NCBI RefSeq assembly: GCF_025519785.1
Contig: NZ_JAOPKZ010000010.1
Coordinates: 44,447-108,446 of the forward strand
Length of the DNA: 64,000 bases
Direction: 5' to 3'
Source of the DNA: Staphylococcus marylandisciuri
GTDB lineage: Bacteria > Bacillota > Bacilli > Staphylococcales > Staphylococcaceae
Of this stretch, positions 31,771 through 43,273 are shown piece after piece. The notes below the pieces were generated by a model. It was given only the letters and a program-made list of their open reading frames with translations. It was not told where the DNA came from and did not search any database. The first letter of the stretch is position 1. The number at the start of each line of letters is the position of its first letter. The position numbers were made by a program, and so were the translations under genes.

Positions 31771-32487
31771 CTATTTTTTAGCGACAAAAAATAAACGATC
31801 CCCTTTTAAATTTAATGAGCACGGTTCGAAATCAGTAAAAACTTTTAGAATAGAAAACCCTTGTTGCTCCAATAAGTACTGATAAGTCTCTTTACTAAAG
31901 GTACGTTGGTAATGAGATTCATCTACTCGCTGATACGAATCTTTATCATCTTTTATGAAAAACGATAGCTCGTGCCATACGCTAAGTTCTTCCTCACCTT
32001 TAATAGCTTCCCAAGCTAAAAATAATTCATCATAGTCTTCGATATAACTTCTATTATTAAACCAAGTATTCATTTTATACTCTGTGTGGACATCAAAAAT
32101 AAATATACCGTCATTTGATAAGTGTTCATATACATTCTTAAAAGATACCGCGACATCATTTAAATCAGGTAAGTAATTTAATGCGTCACAGAGAATAGTG
32201 ATTAAATCAAATTCCTGATTTAAACTAAAATCTGTCATATCACCTTCTAACCAACGCACTTTATCCGATTTTTGCGCAGCAACTGTTAACATATCAATGC
32301 TTAAATCCATCCCGTAAACTTGATCAAAATGTTCGATAATGGAGGTTAAATTACCAGTCCCACAACCTATGTCAAGCATAGAATTAGAGTGATTAGTATA
32401 ATATTTAATTAATTCTTTCCATTTACTATAGGGTTGATCTTGAGTTAAAAAATCATAGTAATAACTAAAATCTACGTATTGATTCAT
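31771..32487 (-). CDS. Class I SAM-dependent methyltransferase, substrate unknown
   Basis: The 238-residue protein starts MNQYVDFSYYYDFLTQDQPY and shows methyltransferase motif I (MLDIGCGTGNLTSIIEHF) near residue 40 and motif II (FDLITILCDALNYL). It belongs to the YqeM family, always found near rsfS and yqeK in Firmicutes. Its target is not known to me. The longer frame to 32598 runs back through rsfS and was rejected. The ATG at 32487 is one base after the rsfS stop, so coupling is likely. Confidence 0.88.
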   Translation of the reverse strand: MNQYVDFSYYYDFLTQDQPYSKWKELIKYYTNHSNSMLDIGCGTGNLTSIIEHFDQVYGMDLSIDMLTVAAQKSDKVRWLEGDMTDFSLNQEFDLITILCDALNYLPDLNDVAVSFKNVYEHLSNDGIFIFDVHTEYKMNTWFNNRSYIEDYDELFLAWEAIKGEEELSVWHELSFFIKDDKDSYQRVDESHYQRTFSKETYQYLLEQQGFSILKVFTDFEPCSLNLKGDRLFFVAKK

Positions 32488-32488
32488 A

Positions 32489-32842
32489 TTAATGAACTGC
32501 CTGACCGTAATTTTTTGATGGTGCATCTTGATAAAGTTTTTCAAGGTTATAGTAATTTCGTTCGTCTTTATGAAATACATGGATAACGACATCCGCAAGA
32601 TCTATGAGAATCCATCTTGCTTCATTAAATCCTTCCATTCTTTTAATGTTTAGTCCATTTTCATGAGCAGCTTCTTTAACCGCTCTAGCAATGGATTGAA
32701 CTTGACGTTCATTATTACCATGACACACTACAAAATAATCTGTCATATCACTTATTTCATTCATTTTAAGCGAAATAATATCTTCAGCTTTTTTATTCTC
32801 AATAGTATTAACTACGATGTCGAGTAATTCATTAGATTTCAT
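32489..32842 (-). CDS. rsfS: Ribosome silencing factor RsfS
   Basis: RsfS binds L14 and keeps 50S subunits from joining 30S when nutrients run short. The 117-residue protein shows the DUF143 signature DMTDYFVVCHGNNERQVQSI and GFNEARWILIDLADVVIHVF. It directly abuts yqeK and precedes the methyltransferase gene, the standard Firmicute arrangement. Confidence 0.96.
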   Translation of the reverse strand: MKSNELLDIVVNTIENKKAEDIISLKMNEISDMTDYFVVCHGNNERQVQSIARAVKEAAHENGLNIKRMEGFNEARWILIDLADVVIHVFHKDERNYYNLEKLYQDAPSKNYGQAVH

Positions 32843-34282
<1,440 letters not shown>

Positions 34283-34293
34283 CTTTCCACTCC

Positions 34294-35091
34294 TCATAAA
34301 TATTTTAAAACTACCTTTTTCATATGTTTAATATTAGGTTCTTTACCTGTCCAAATCTTATAACTTTCAGCGCCTTGATTGATAAACATATCTAACCCGT
34401 TTAAGATCGTATTCCCGTTTTCTTCCGCTTTTGAAAGGAAAGCGGTCTTCAGCGGTGTATAGATAATATCACTCACTAATGTATCAGGGTCAAGATTACT
34501 TAAATTTATAATTAGTTCACTCTCACTCTTCATACCTATAGGTGTTGTATTTATCACAATATCAAATTCACTTAATGAGCGTTCAGCTTCCTTTAAACTA
34601 ATAGCATTAATATCTATCGACCAATTTTTAAAGCGATCTAAGGTACGATTAGCAATCGTTAACTTGTTATTGAGATGCGGGTACAGTTCATTCGCTATAC
34701 CTTTACTTGCACCTCCAGCACCGATCATAAGAATATAAGCATTTTCTAAATCAGGATAAATAGCTTTTAAACCTTTTACATAACCTATACCATCTGTATT
34801 GTGACCTATCCACTTTCCGTTAGTTATCTTTACGGTATTGACTGCTCCTAGATGTCGTGATTGCTCATCTATTTCATCCAGATAAGGTATAATTCTTTCT
34901 TTATGTGGAATCGTTACATTAAATCCATCCAAACTTTCTTTACGAACGATTTCTTTTATTAAATGAAACTGCTCCTCGGGTATATCTATGGCTTTATAAG
35001 TGCTATCTTCGCCATTTATTTTAAAATTTTCATTGTGCATGATCGGGGATAAAGAGTGGTCAATAGGATGACCAATAACAGCAAAATTCAT
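34294..35091 (-). CDS. aroE: Shikimate dehydrogenase AroE
   Basis: AroE reduces 3-dehydroshikimate with NADPH in aromatic amino acid synthesis. The 265-residue protein has the substrate motifs [12 protein letters not shown] and NVTIPHKE (catalytic Lys) and the nucleotide loop [15 protein letters not shown] near residue 121. It lies 11 bases after yqeH. Length and motifs are normal. Confidence 0.96.
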   Translation of the reverse strand: MNFAVIGHPIDHSLSPIMHNENFKINGEDSTYKAIDIPEEQFHLIKEIVRKESLDGFNVTIPHKERIIPYLDEIDEQSRHLGAVNTVKITNGKWIGHNTDGIGYVKGLKAIYPDLENAYILMIGAGGASKGIANELYPHLNNKLTIANRTLDRFKNWSIDINAISLKEAERSLSEFDIVINTTPIGMKSESELIINLSNLDPDTLVSDIIYTPLKTAFLSKAEENGNTILNGLDMFINQGAESYKIWTGKEPNIKHMKKVVLKYL

Positions 35092-35102
35092 TTCAGACCA
35101 CC

Positions 35103-36209
35103 TTACATTATTGATTTTCTTAGAACGACATCTACACTTTTAGGTACGTGTAATATTACTTTTGCACCTGCTTCAATCGTAATGAAGCCTAAGCCAGAAA
35201 TCATCACATCGCGTTTTTCTTTACCAGTTTCAAGACGAACGCGTTTAACCTTAGTAAAATCAAAGTCTGCGGCATTATGTGGTGGTTTCAATAAATCACC
35301 TATACGGTTCTTCCATAAGTCGTCTGCTTTGATAGTCTTGGTCCGGTGTATATTAAGTTGATTAGAGAAATAGCAAACTAATGAGCGTCTTCCACCTTTA
35401 ACATAGTCTATTCTAGCTAAGCCACCAAAAAACAATGTTTGCCCTTCGTTTAACTGATAGACACGTTGTTTAATTTCGTTAGTAGGAATAATCGTTTTTA
35501 ATTCTTTAGCTGTTACGAAATTCGTCATTTGATGCTCTTGAATAATTCCTGGTGTATCATACATGTACGAATTCTCATCTAAAGGTATATCTATCATATC
35601 AAGCGTTGTGCCTGGAAAGCGTGAGGTTGTAACGACATCTTTTTCACCGACACTCTGTTCGATTAACCGATTGATTAAGGTAGATTTACCCACATTAGTC
35701 GTGCCAACTACGTATACATCTTCCTTATTTCGTATCTTATTAATCGCTTCTATTAAATCTTCAATACCTTGTTTTTTTCGTGCAGATAGCAATACAACTG
35801 ACTCAGCATCGAGCCCATACTTACGTGCGCTTCTTCTCAACCATTCTTTAACTCTACGTTTATTGATTTGTTTAGGTAATAGATCTATCTTGTTAGCAGC
35901 TAATATGATCTTTTTATTACCCACAATACGTTTCACGGCGTTGATAAAAGAACCTTCGAAGTCGAAGATATCTACGACATTGACTACAATACCTGGCTTA
36001 TCTGCTAAGCCATTTAATAGATTTAGAAAATCATCGCTATCCATACCTACATCTTGAACTTCATTATAGTTCTTCAAACGAAAGCACCGTTTACATACTA
36101 CATCATCTCTAAATAAATTATGTTCTGGAACGTAGCCAGGTGCTCGTGGATTATCTGATTGTAAGGGTGCTCCACAACCTATACATCTCAGCATTTCTAT
36201 TTCAGTCAA
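35103..36209 (-). CDS. yqeH: Ribosome biogenesis GTPase YqeH
   Basis: YqeH is a circularly permuted GTPase needed for 30S assembly. The 368-residue protein begins with a zinc finger (CIGCGAPLQ and [10 protein letters not shown]). The GTPase motifs follow in permuted order, with NKIDLL (G4) and SARKKQG (G5) before [13 protein letters not shown] (G1) and YDTPG (G3). It starts three bases after yqeG. The order yqeG-yqeH-aroE-yhbY-nadD-yqeK is conserved in Firmicutes. Confidence 0.96.
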   Translation of the reverse strand: MTEIEMLRCIGCGAPLQSDNPRAPGYVPEHNLFRDDVVCKRCFRLKNYNEVQDVGMDSDDFLNLLNGLADKPGIVVNVVDIFDFEGSFINAVKRIVGNKKIILAANKIDLLPKQINKRRVKEWLRRSARKYGLDAESVVLLSARKKQGIEDLIEAINKIRNKEDVYVVGTTNVGKSTLINRLIEQSVGEKDVVTTSRFPGTTLDMIDIPLDENSYMYDTPGIIQEHQMTNFVTAKELKTIIPTNEIKQRVYQLNEGQTLFFGGLARIDYVKGGRRSLVCYFSNQLNIHRTKTIKADDLWKNRIGDLLKPPHNAADFDFTKVKRVRLETGKEKRDVMISGLGFITIEAGAKVILHVPKSVDVVLRKSIM

Positions 36210-36212
36210 AAG

Positions 36213-36737
36213 TTATTCCTCCCATTTAATGTATCCTTTACGTTTAAAATAATTTAATAGACGTCGTTCAATCATTCGATTAAATTTGGTTATTAAACCA
36301 TCAGTTTGTTTAACTGGTACCACCATAATTGTATATAAATCTCGACGATTACCACCAAATACATCTGTAAGCATTTGGTCGCCTATTACCACGATATCAT
36401 TCGATGATATTTTCATCTGATCTATTGCTTTTTGAAAAGATTTGCCACGAGGTTTTTGTGCTTGAAAGATATAATCGACATCTAGTGATTCACAGAATCG
36501 TGCGACACGTGCCTCATTATTATTAGAAACAATTGTAACGGTTATATTTAACTCGTTTAGTTTCCTAAACCAGTTACGCACTTCTTCGGTTGGCTCGCTT
36601 TCATCCCAACCTACTAAAGTATTATCTAAATCTGTAATAACGCCTTTAACACCACTTTGAGCTAGTAAGTTCCAATCTAAGTTGTGTATAGATGAAACAT
36701 ACGCATTTGGCAAGAAATATTTACGAAGTAATCCCAT
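36213..36737 (-). CDS. yqeG: YqeG-family HAD phosphatase
   Basis: The 174-residue protein shows HAD motif I (ITDLDNTLVGWDES), motif II (TIVSNN) and motif IV (VIGDQMLTDVFGG). The family is annotated as a phosphatidylglycerophosphatase-like or nucleotide-type HAD phosphatase, and its substrate in staphylococci is not established to me. It heads the ribosome-assembly cluster, 12 bases after mtnN. Confidence 0.92.
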   Translation of the reverse strand: MGLLRKYFLPNAYVSSIHNLDWNLLAQSGVKGVITDLDNTLVGWDESEPTEEVRNWFRKLNELNITVTIVSNNNEARVARFCESLDVDYIFQAQKPRGKSFQKAIDQMKISSNDIVVIGDQMLTDVFGGNRRDLYTIMVVPVKQTDGLITKFNRMIERRLLNYFKRKGYIKWEE

Positions 36738-36749
36738 GTCTTATCCCCT

Positions 36750-37439
36750 TTAATTTATTTTACCAATTAAATTTTCAACTATTTTGCTCGAAACTACTGC
36801 AGCTTTTTCTAAGAAAGCCTCAAAGGACAATTCAGCTTCCCCATTAGCTAAATCAGAAATAGCTCGCGTTATAATAAATGGAATATCGAACTGATAACAG
36901 GTCTGTGCAATAGCGGTTGCTTCCATCTCCACTGCTAAAGCATTGGGGAAGGATGATTTAATAGCTTGTCTTTGCTCATTCGTACCTATAAAGCTATCAC
37001 CACTAACGATAAGACCTTGCTTAGCAATTTGTTTTTCTTCTTTGATTGTTTCTATAGTGTAATCTAATAACATTTCATTAGCTTTGTAGAGAGCTGGCAT
37101 TTGCGGAATTTGTCCTAGTTCATACCCAAACGCTCGCGCATCTGCATCGTGATATGTTACGTTCTCACTTACTACGACATCACCAATATTCAAAGATGAA
37201 TCTAATGCTCCCGCAGAACCCGTATTAATGATTAAATCCGGTTGGAACTCTTTGATGAGTAAAGTAGTAGAAATAGCTACGTTAACCTTACCTATTCCAC
37301 TTTGACTTAATACTATTTCTCGCCCATTTAATTCTCCTCTAAAGAATTTTACGTGCGCAATATTGAGTTGTTCTAAATTTTTTATCTTACTTTTTAATAT
37401 ATTAACTTCTTCTTCCATGGCTCCTATAATGCCTATCAT
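36750..37439 (-). CDS. mtnN: 5'-methylthioadenosine/S-adenosylhomocysteine nucleosidase
   Basis: MtnN cleaves methylthioadenosine and S-adenosylhomocysteine, feeding methionine salvage and the activated methyl cycle. The 229-residue protein starts [19 protein letters not shown] and shows [10 protein letters not shown], the purine-site [11 protein letters not shown] and the catalytic Asp in RAISDLA. GAGGTGAAAG precedes the ATG at 37439, so the frame to 37475 was rejected. It is the first gene of the minus-strand cluster and divergent from the MFS gene. Confidence 0.96.
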   Translation of the reverse strand: MIGIIGAMEEEVNILKSKIKNLEQLNIAHVKFFRGELNGREIVLSQSGIGKVNVAISTTLLIKEFQPDLIINTGSAGALDSSLNIGDVVVSENVTYHDADARAFGYELGQIPQMPALYKANEMLLDYTIETIKEEKQIAKQGLIVSGDSFIGTNEQRQAIKSSFPNALAVEMEATAIAQTCYQFDIPFIITRAISDLANGEAELSFEAFLEKAAVVSSKIVENLIGKIN

Positions 37440-37664
37440 TACTTTCACCTCTTCATATATCCTAACCTTAGTCATTTTATCATAATCTAATTAAAGTCTC
37501 GATTAAATTACAGACTTCACAGGTTTAATCGGTTAAGGGATGATTTAATAATATTTTATAAAGATTCTATTTGTTATCATTTTGTGAAAAATATTAGATT
37601 GCTGTTTAAATATAAGTTTTTCCATGTCATAATATTTCTGGCAAAAAAAAGAAAGGTAGATGTT

Positions 37665-38849
37665 ATGGATAGTAATATTAAATACAACAGAATTACAACT
37701 ATTTTCTTTATTACAGGCATAATAGTTATGTGTAGCTTATATGCAGCTATTCCTATGTTACCTTTAATAGCTAAAGATTTTGGCATTTCTAAAGCTACTG
37801 CAACTTTGAATGGAGTCGTGTTTTCATTAGCTTACTCTATTAGCTGCCTATTGTATGGTGTTATTTCAGACAAGTTTGGGAGAGTCAAAACTATTCTAAC
37901 TGGACTTATCGGTTTGGTTGTTGTCTCAATGTGTATAGGTTTTGTCCATTCATTTACAATATTATTGCTCTTACGTGTTTTCCAAGGTATTTTTGCTGCT
38001 GCTTTTTCTCCAGTTTCCCTAGCTTATACTACTGAAATGTATCCACCAGTCAAACGAGTTACTGCTATTAGTTTCATCAGTACTAGCTTTATGTTATCTG
38101 GTGTTATAGGACAGAACTTGAGTGAAGTCATCTCAAATGCTTACGGCTGGAGAGTCACGTACATTGTTCTTAGTATATTATATATTATACTTACTTTTGG
38201 TGTTATGAAAGCAGTACCCGAAAGTCCTTATCGTAAGCCTGAAATTAAATTGTCTCAATTTCTAAGTCATTTCAAGGATATATTGCTTTACAAATCAGTG
38301 ATTGCTTGTTTCTTTGTCTCTCTGACCTTACTCACTAATTTCATAAGTATGTATACTATTTTAAATGAATATATAACCTCATCGCTTGTCCACGGAGATT
38401 TAACCACTAATTTTGTAGTGAAACTCTTAGGTGTCCTAGGTATGTTACTCTCTTTACTAGCGGGTAGAGTTAGCGATAAGATTAGTGTTATCAATGTTAT
38501 TAAAATTGCTTTAACGGTTGAAGTTATTTCACTTCTATTTATTGGTGCTACGACTAATATAGTAATTATTACTTTCTTTAGTATTATTTTTGTGGCTGCC
38601 ATCGCTTTCTTAATTCCTTCACTCATATCTAAAGTTGGAATGTTAGCAGCTAAGAATAGAGGATTTTTCCTATCTGTAAATACTTTTATACTTTTCTTAG
38701 GTACCGCTATTGCACCTATTTTATCCATTTATTTAGAAAATCTTCCTCATTACTTTTTAGCGTTTAGCTTGTTAGCATTAATCGCATTAGTTGCATTAGT
38801 CATCAGTTTCTTTATTCCAAAGGGAATTAATCCCGATACAAAAAACTAA
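37665..38849 (+). CDS. MFS transporter of the drug-efflux type
   Basis: The 394-residue protein begins MDSNIKYNRITTIFFITGII and has about twelve hydrophobic segments. The loop between helices 2 and 3 carries MFS motif A as GVISDKFGRVKTIL. It resembles the multidrug or metabolite exporters of the DHA1 group, but the substrate cannot be read from sequence. AAAGGTAG precedes the ATG at 37665, and the longer frame from 37584 lacks such a site. It is the only plus-strand gene in a long minus-strand block and has its own terminator. Confidence 0.85.
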   Translation: MDSNIKYNRITTIFFITGIIVMCSLYAAIPMLPLIAKDFGISKATATLNGVVFSLAYSISCLLYGVISDKFGRVKTILTGLIGLVVVSMCIGFVHSFTILLLLRVFQGIFAAAFSPVSLAYTTEMYPPVKRVTAISFISTSFMLSGVIGQNLSEVISNAYGWRVTYIVLSILYIILTFGVMKAVPESPYRKPEIKLSQFLSHFKDILLYKSVIACFFVSLTLLTNFISMYTILNEYITSSLVHGDLTTNFVVKLLGVLGMLLSLLAGRVSDKISVINVIKIALTVEVISLLFIGATTNIVIITFFSIIFVAAIAFLIPSLISKVGMLAAKNRGFFLSVNTFILFLGTAIAPILSIYLENLPHYFLAFSLLALIALVALVISFFIPKGINPDTKN

Positions 38850-38964
38850 CGTTGTGTTAACAAGTTGACTAAAATAGACACATTAAGTAACACATATCAT
38901 ATAATAGATCTATCAGTCTAGAGAGGTTTATAAAGATCCCATTTCAAATTACTGCTTTTTCAAT

Positions 38965-39005
38965 GAGATGCGTCAGTAAGTGACATAAGGCTGGCGCATC
39001 TCTTT
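38965..39005 (+). terminator. Terminator of the MFS gene
   Basis: GAGATGCGTCAG pairs with CTGGCGCATCTC (one T-G pair) around a 14-base loop, followed by TTTAGTT. It lies 116 bases after the stop codon. Confidence 0.75.
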
Positions 39006-39030
39006 AGTTATACTAAACGCAATATAAAAA

Positions 39031-39361
39031 GAGAGTCAGGACATAAAGGTCTTTGACTAGAGAGAAAGAGGCTGGGACATAATGTAATGTCTCAGCCTCT
39101 TCAACATCTCGGCAGTAGATGACTGATTTGAAAACGCGCTTGTATCAAGCTTTTTTCAATTCTAGTCATCCTTGCCGGGGCGGGACTACGAAATCTTTTT
39201 TTTTCAAATGAGATTTCTGTCCCGCTCCCTCTTCAACATCACGGCAGTAGATGGCTGATTTGAAAACACGCTTGTATCAAGCTTTTTTCAATTCTAGCCA
39301 TCCTTGCCGCGGCGGGACTACGAAATCTTTTTATTCAAATTAGATTTCTGTCCCGCTCTCT
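39031..39361 (-). repeat. Composite intergenic repeat, two units plus C box
   Basis: Read on the minus strand, two A-B units stand in tandem with their A boxes ending at 39360 and 39229 (131-bp period). After them come the C box (GAGGCTGAGACATTACATTATGTCCCAGCCTC) and the tail with CTCTAGTCAAAGACCTTTATGTCC. In the B boxes GATGACT/AGTCATC (39118-39124 with 39164-39170) changes to GATGGCT/AGCCATC (39250-39256 with 39296-39302), a compensatory pair change. The repeat lies between convergent genes. Confidence 0.9.
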
Positions 39362-39447
39362 CCAACTATTTATTAAACATACCTATCAATCGCGAACAAA
39401 CTTTATATATTTACAATCGAATTTCAATGTATATTACTATCGACTGT

Positions 39448-40683
39448 CTAACCATTCCAAAGTTGGCCTAAACTTTGTAGAGAAAGAACTCCTGTGATTA
39501 TAGTAATGAGTACTGCAATTATTCCAAGTACCATCATCCATGTAGGATGTCTATAGTCTCCAACGATCGATTTACGAGTGCTTGCTACCAAGATTGTTCC
39601 TAAAGTGATTGGCAGAACAAGTCCATTGAGTGCGCCCGCAATAATTAATAAAGCTACTGGTTTACCAAGCAATAGGAAGACAAGTGTTGAAGTAACTATA
39701 AAGACAATCACTATTAGGTTTGTTCTATTGTATAAAGACTTACTCATCGTTTTTAAAAATGTTGCACTTGTATAAGCAGAGCCTATAACTGATGACATAG
39801 CTGCTGAGAATAATACGACACCAAAAATATTTTTACCTATTGGGCCTAGCACGTGTTCAAATACAGATGCTGGTGGATTGTCTTGACTTAAAGTGACACC
39901 AGTGACTACCACGCCAAGCACTGCTAAAAATAGTAACGTTCTAAGCACACCAGTAGTTAAAATACCAGAGATTGCAGCTTTATTAACAAATGGTAAATAG
40001 TGCTTTCCTTTAATACCTGAATCTAAAATACGATGCGCTCCGGCAAACGTAATGTAACCGCCTACCGTACCTCCAACAAGTGTGATGATAGGTAGAACTA
40101 ATGCTACAGGATGTTCTGGTAAGAAGACATGTGTAGCAGCTTCCCCATATGGTGGATTCGCTTTAAACATAACTATAGCTACAACTACGATCATTAAAGC
40201 TCCAAGCACCATAGAGACGACGTCCATGATTTTTTGACCACTTTTAGATATGAATATAGCTATAGATAAGATAGCTGTAATCGCAGCACCAATTTTAACA
40301 TCGATACCAAAAATAGCATTTAAACCTAAACCGGCTCCAGCAATATTACCTATGTTAAAAGCAAGACCACCAATAGCAATGAGTATAGATATAAATGTCC
40401 CTAGTCCTTTTACTACTTCATTTGCAACCTCTTGACCACGTTTACCAGTTACAACAAGTATGCGCCAAATATTTACTTGTGCTGCAATATCAATAAGTAT
40501 TGATAACAGAATTGCAAATGCGAAACTCGCTGTAAATTGAGCAGTAAATACCGCTGTCTGAGTTAGAAAAGCTGGTCCAATAGCTGAAGTCGCCATTAAG
40601 AATACTGATCCTAATAACAACCTCTTATGACCTTTAGTGAATTCGAAATCTTTCTCCTTTGAATGAAGTTCTCTATTCCCCAT
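39448..40683 (-). CDS. Nramp-related transporter lacking metal-binding motifs (YcsG type)
   Basis: The 411-residue membrane protein has about eleven hydrophobic segments and the GP-x(9)-x4 layout of Nramp helix 1. The metal-binding DPGN motif is replaced by TAQF (residues 47-50), and the helix 6 MPH motif by GGY (residues 208-210). Known Nramp metal ligands are in exactly these two motifs, so it is unlikely to carry divalent metals in the usual way. It is the last gene of the pxp operon, three bases after pxpA. Bacillus YcsG is similarly placed. A role in uptake of 5-oxoproline or a related acid is my inference from context. Confidence 0.85.
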   Translation of the reverse strand: MGNRELHSKEKDFEFTKGHKRLLLGSVFLMATSAIGPAFLTQTAVFTAQFTASFAFAILLSILIDIAAQVNIWRILVVTGKRGQEVANEVVKGLGTFISILIAIGGLAFNIGNIAGAGLGLNAIFGIDVKIGAAITAILSIAIFISKSGQKIMDVVSMVLGALMIVVVAIVMFKANPPYGEAATHVFLPEHPVALVLPIITLVGGTVGGYITFAGAHRILDSGIKGKHYLPFVNKAAISGILTTGVLRTLLFLAVLGVVVTGVTLSQDNPPASVFEHVLGPIGKNIFGVVLFSAAMSSVIGSAYTSATFLKTMSKSLYNRTNLIVIVFIVTSTLVFLLLGKPVALLIIAGALNGLVLPITLGTILVASTRKSIVGDYRHPTWMMVLGIIAVLITIITGVLSLQSLGQLWNG

Positions 40684-40686
40684 ATG

Positions 40687-41445
40687 TTAACCCCCTAATT
40701 GTTTAATTGAAACACCTTCTTTATTTAATGTGTCTCTGATACTCTTGACGAATTCAAGCGCTTGCGCACTATCGCCATGAACACAAATTGTATCAGCTTT
40801 CAAGTCAATTTCTTTACCCGTTTTAGTAACTACTTTTTGTTCAGTTACCATTTTAAGTACTTGTTCGATTGCTTCGTCTTTATCTGTGAGCACCGCGTTA
40901 TCTTCTTTACGGCTGACAAGCTGTCCATCATCTTCATATCGACGGTCAGCAAATACTTCTGATGCTGCTGTTAAACCTGTTTTTTCAGCTTCTGAAATTA
41001 AAACTGTATTAGATAAACCAACAAAAATTAAGCTTGAATCGAAATCAAAGACCGCTTGAGCTATCGCTTTAGCAATATTTTCGTCTCTCGCTCCCATCTG
41101 ATACAGCGCTCCGTGAGGTTTAACGTGGTTAATACGCTTATTATGTAGGTTACAAAAACCTTGTAAAGCACCTAATTGGTAAGTAACAATATTATAGATC
41201 TCCTGAGGTGATATATCCATATTTCGACGACCAAATCCTTGTAAATCAGGTAAACCCGGATGTGCCCCAACACCTATATTAGATTCTTTCGCAATTTTTA
41301 TAGTTTCATTCATAACATTCCAATCACCTGCGTGAAAACCGCAAGCTACATTAGCTGAAGTAATGAGAGGTATGATGTGTTGGTCCCCTCCGAAGCTATA
41401 ATTACCGAATGCTTCTCCTAAATCACAGTTTAAATCGATTTGCAT
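40687..41445 (-). CDS. pxpA: 5-oxoprolinase subunit PxpA (LamB/YcsF family)
   Basis: PxpA with PxpB and PxpC forms the widespread prokaryotic ATP-dependent 5-oxoprolinase, which opens pyroglutamate to glutamate. The 252-residue protein shows the family motifs [39 protein letters not shown] and CVHGDS. It starts two bases after the biotin carboxylase stop and ends three bases before the transporter, so it is firmly within one operon. Length is normal. Confidence 0.95.
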   Translation of the reverse strand: MQIDLNCDLGEAFGNYSFGGDQHIIPLITSANVACGFHAGDWNVMNETIKIAKESNIGVGAHPGLPDLQGFGRRNMDISPQEIYNIVTYQLGALQGFCNLHNKRINHVKPHGALYQMGARDENIAKAIAQAVFDFDSSLIFVGLSNTVLISEAEKTGLTAASEVFADRRYEDDGQLVSRKEDNAVLTDKDEAIEQVLKMVTEQKVVTKTGKEIDLKADTICVHGDSAQALEFVKSIRDTLNKEGVSIKQLGG

Positions 41446-41447
41446 CT

Positions 41448-42803
41448 TTAAACCTCCTTAATGATTTGATGACGTTCTAAGAATTTAATATCGACATCAC
41501 TTGCATCGCCCTCAGCATATGCTGGATAAGACAGCACAGCATATAAGAAGTTTGCAGTAGTAGTGAATCCATCTATTACCATTTCATCTAATGTGCTTTT
41601 GAGCTTATTGATCGCAAATGTTCGGTTAGGCGCTTTAACAATGACTTTAGCAACTAATGAGTCGTAATAAGGCGACACTTTATAGCCATGATAAAGCAAT
41701 GAATCAACTCTGACATTGAAACCTTGAGGTAAATGAAGTGCCTTGACTTTACCTGGTGTAGGCTGAAAGTTCTTTTCAGGATTCTCTGCATTAATCCGAG
41801 CTTCTATAACATGGCCATCAAAAATAACGTCCTCTTGATTGAATGGTAATTTATTATACATCCATAAATAGAGTTGTGCAGCTAGTAGATCTCTACCTGC
41901 TCTCATTTCTGTTACAGTATGCTCAACTTGTATTCGCGCATTCATTTCAATAAAGTAATAGCCATCATCTGTAACGAGAAACTCTATAGTACCAGCGCTT
42001 CGATAATCTGAAGCTTGAGCGACTTTGACAGCATCATCACAAATACTTGTTCTCTTTTCTTCTGTTAGAGCCGAACAAGGTGACTCTTCAATTAATTTTT
42101 GATTCTTACGTTGAACTGAGCAATCTCTTTCACCGAGGTGGACATAATTCTCTTTGCCATCCCCTAATACTTGAACTTCAACGTGCTTAGCTACAGGGAT
42201 AAATGCTTCAACGTAAACTCTCTCGTCATCAAAATATTTTTTCCCTTCGCTTTTAGCTTCCTTAAATGCTTTATCAAGCGCCTCTGGTTCCTTAACGATG
42301 CGTATTCCTTTACCGCCGCCCCCACTTGCAGCTTTTAACACAAGAGGGAAGCCTATATCTTTGGCAATTTCTTTAATTTCCTCAACGGATTCAACTGCAT
42401 CAGTCGATCCAGGAATAATAGGCACCCCTGCATTATCGACGGTTTGCCGAGCAGTAATCTTATCACCCATCATCTTCATAGTTTCATGCGTTGGTCCTAT
42501 GAAATATATGTCATTTTCTTCTACTTTTTGTGCAAAAGAAGGACTTTCTGATAAAAATCCGTAGCCAGGATGAATAGCGTTGGCACCTGTCATTTCTGCC
42601 GCGCTAATAATACGTTCTTGATTGAGATAACTATCCAATGCATTAGCTTCTCCAATACATACTGCTTGATCAGCTAAGCTGACATGCAGACTTGTTTCGT
42701 CCCCTTTAGCATATATTGCTACAGTTTCAATACCTAATTCACGGCATGCTCTAATAATACGAACTGCTATTTCTCCTCTGTTAGCAACTAAACAACGATA
42801 CAA
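41448..42803 (-). CDS. accC: Biotin carboxylase (AccC-like), pxp-operon copy
   Basis: Biotin carboxylases use ATP and bicarbonate to carboxylate biotin on a carrier protein. The 451-residue protein has the start [20 protein letters not shown], the ATP-grasp glycine loop [13 protein letters not shown] and the [15 protein letters not shown] motif, with all major catalytic motifs present. It lies among the 5-oxoprolinase genes and not with fatty-acid genes, so it may be a second paralogue dedicated to this operon. Whether another accC exists in the genome cannot be seen here. Confidence 0.93.
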   Translation of the reverse strand: MYRCLVANRGEIAVRIIRACRELGIETVAIYAKGDETSLHVSLADQAVCIGEANALDSYLNQERIISAAEMTGANAIHPGYGFLSESPSFAQKVEENDIYFIGPTHETMKMMGDKITARQTVDNAGVPIIPGSTDAVESVEEIKEIAKDIGFPLVLKAASGGGGKGIRIVKEPEALDKAFKEAKSEGKKYFDDERVYVEAFIPVAKHVEVQVLGDGKENYVHLGERDCSVQRKNQKLIEESPCSALTEEKRTSICDDAVKVAQASDYRSAGTIEFLVTDDGYYFIEMNARIQVEHTVTEMRAGRDLLAAQLYLWMYNKLPFNQEDVIFDGHVIEARINAENPEKNFQPTPGKVKALHLPQGFNVRVDSLLYHGYKVSPYYDSLVAKVIVKAPNRTFAINKLKSTLDEMVIDGFTTTANFLYAVLSYPAYAEGDASDVDIKFLERHQIIKEV

Positions 42804-42823
42804 TGGTTTCCCCCCCTTTAACT

Positions 42824-43273
42824 TTATTTAACTTTAATAATAGGTTGATCGTATTCTACATTAGATCCGTGATCTACTAGGATATCAATGATTTCGCCTT
42901 CAACATCACTTGTCACTTCATTCATAACTTTCATCGCTTCAATAAAGCCTATCACATCACCTTTTTTAATGTTGTCACCAACTTTAACGATAGGATCAGT
43001 CAACTCTTTCTCTTCTTGTAGATAAAATGTTCCGACCATTTGAGCGTTTACAGTTTGTGCATCTTCCCCTTGACCCTCAGAATCTTTAGGTTGAGAATTG
43101 TCTTGACTAGAAGTCTCAGTTTGTCCAGTTCCAGTCAGCGGAGAAGTTGGTAGACTTACATGTTCATCTGTAAAATCTAACTCAATTTCATGTTCGTAAT
43201 CTTTATATTTAAATTTTTTTAATTCGTTCTCTTTAACTAATTTAATTAATTGCTCGATGTTTTCAAAATTCAT
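42824..43273 (-). CDS. accB: Biotin carboxyl carrier protein (AccB-like), pxp-operon copy
   Basis: The 149-residue protein ends with a biotinyl domain in which GFIEAMKVMNEVTSDVEG supplies the lysine that receives biotin. A linker rich in Gln, Ser, Thr and Gly (residues 40-75) separates it from an N-terminal region, MNFENIEQLIKLVKENELKK. The start overlaps the pxpC stop by four bases, and the biotin carboxylase follows after 20 bases. Confidence 0.93.
   Translation of the reverse strand: MNFENIEQLIKLVKENELKKFKYKDYEHEIELDFTDEHVSLPTSPLTGTGQTETSSQDNSQPKDSEGQGEDAQTVNAQMVGTFYLQEEKELTDPIVKVGDNIKKGDVIGFIEAMKVMNEVTSDVEGEIIDILVDHGSNVEYDQPIIKVK

Larger units (their letters stand above)
38850..39447. 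other. Convergent intergenic region between the MFS gene and the Nramp-like gene
   Basis: The 598 bases hold the MFS terminator (38965-39005) and a composite repeat pair (39031-39361). The remainder, including 39362-39447 next to the Nramp-like stop codon, shows no gene and no additional hairpin. Confidence 0.6.

Noticed and set aside
32488..32598. N-terminal extension of the YqeM-like methyltransferase
   Set aside because: The extra 37 residues are read from the rsfS gene in another frame. The family starts at the Met encoded at 32487.
35563..36057. Open plus-strand frame of 164 codons inside yqeH
   Set aside because: It is antisense to the GTPase domain of yqeH and lacks translation signals.
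38288..38728. Open minus-strand frame of 146 codons inside the MFS gene
   Set aside because: It is antisense to an intact membrane-protein gene. Such shadows are typical of hydrophobic codon usage.
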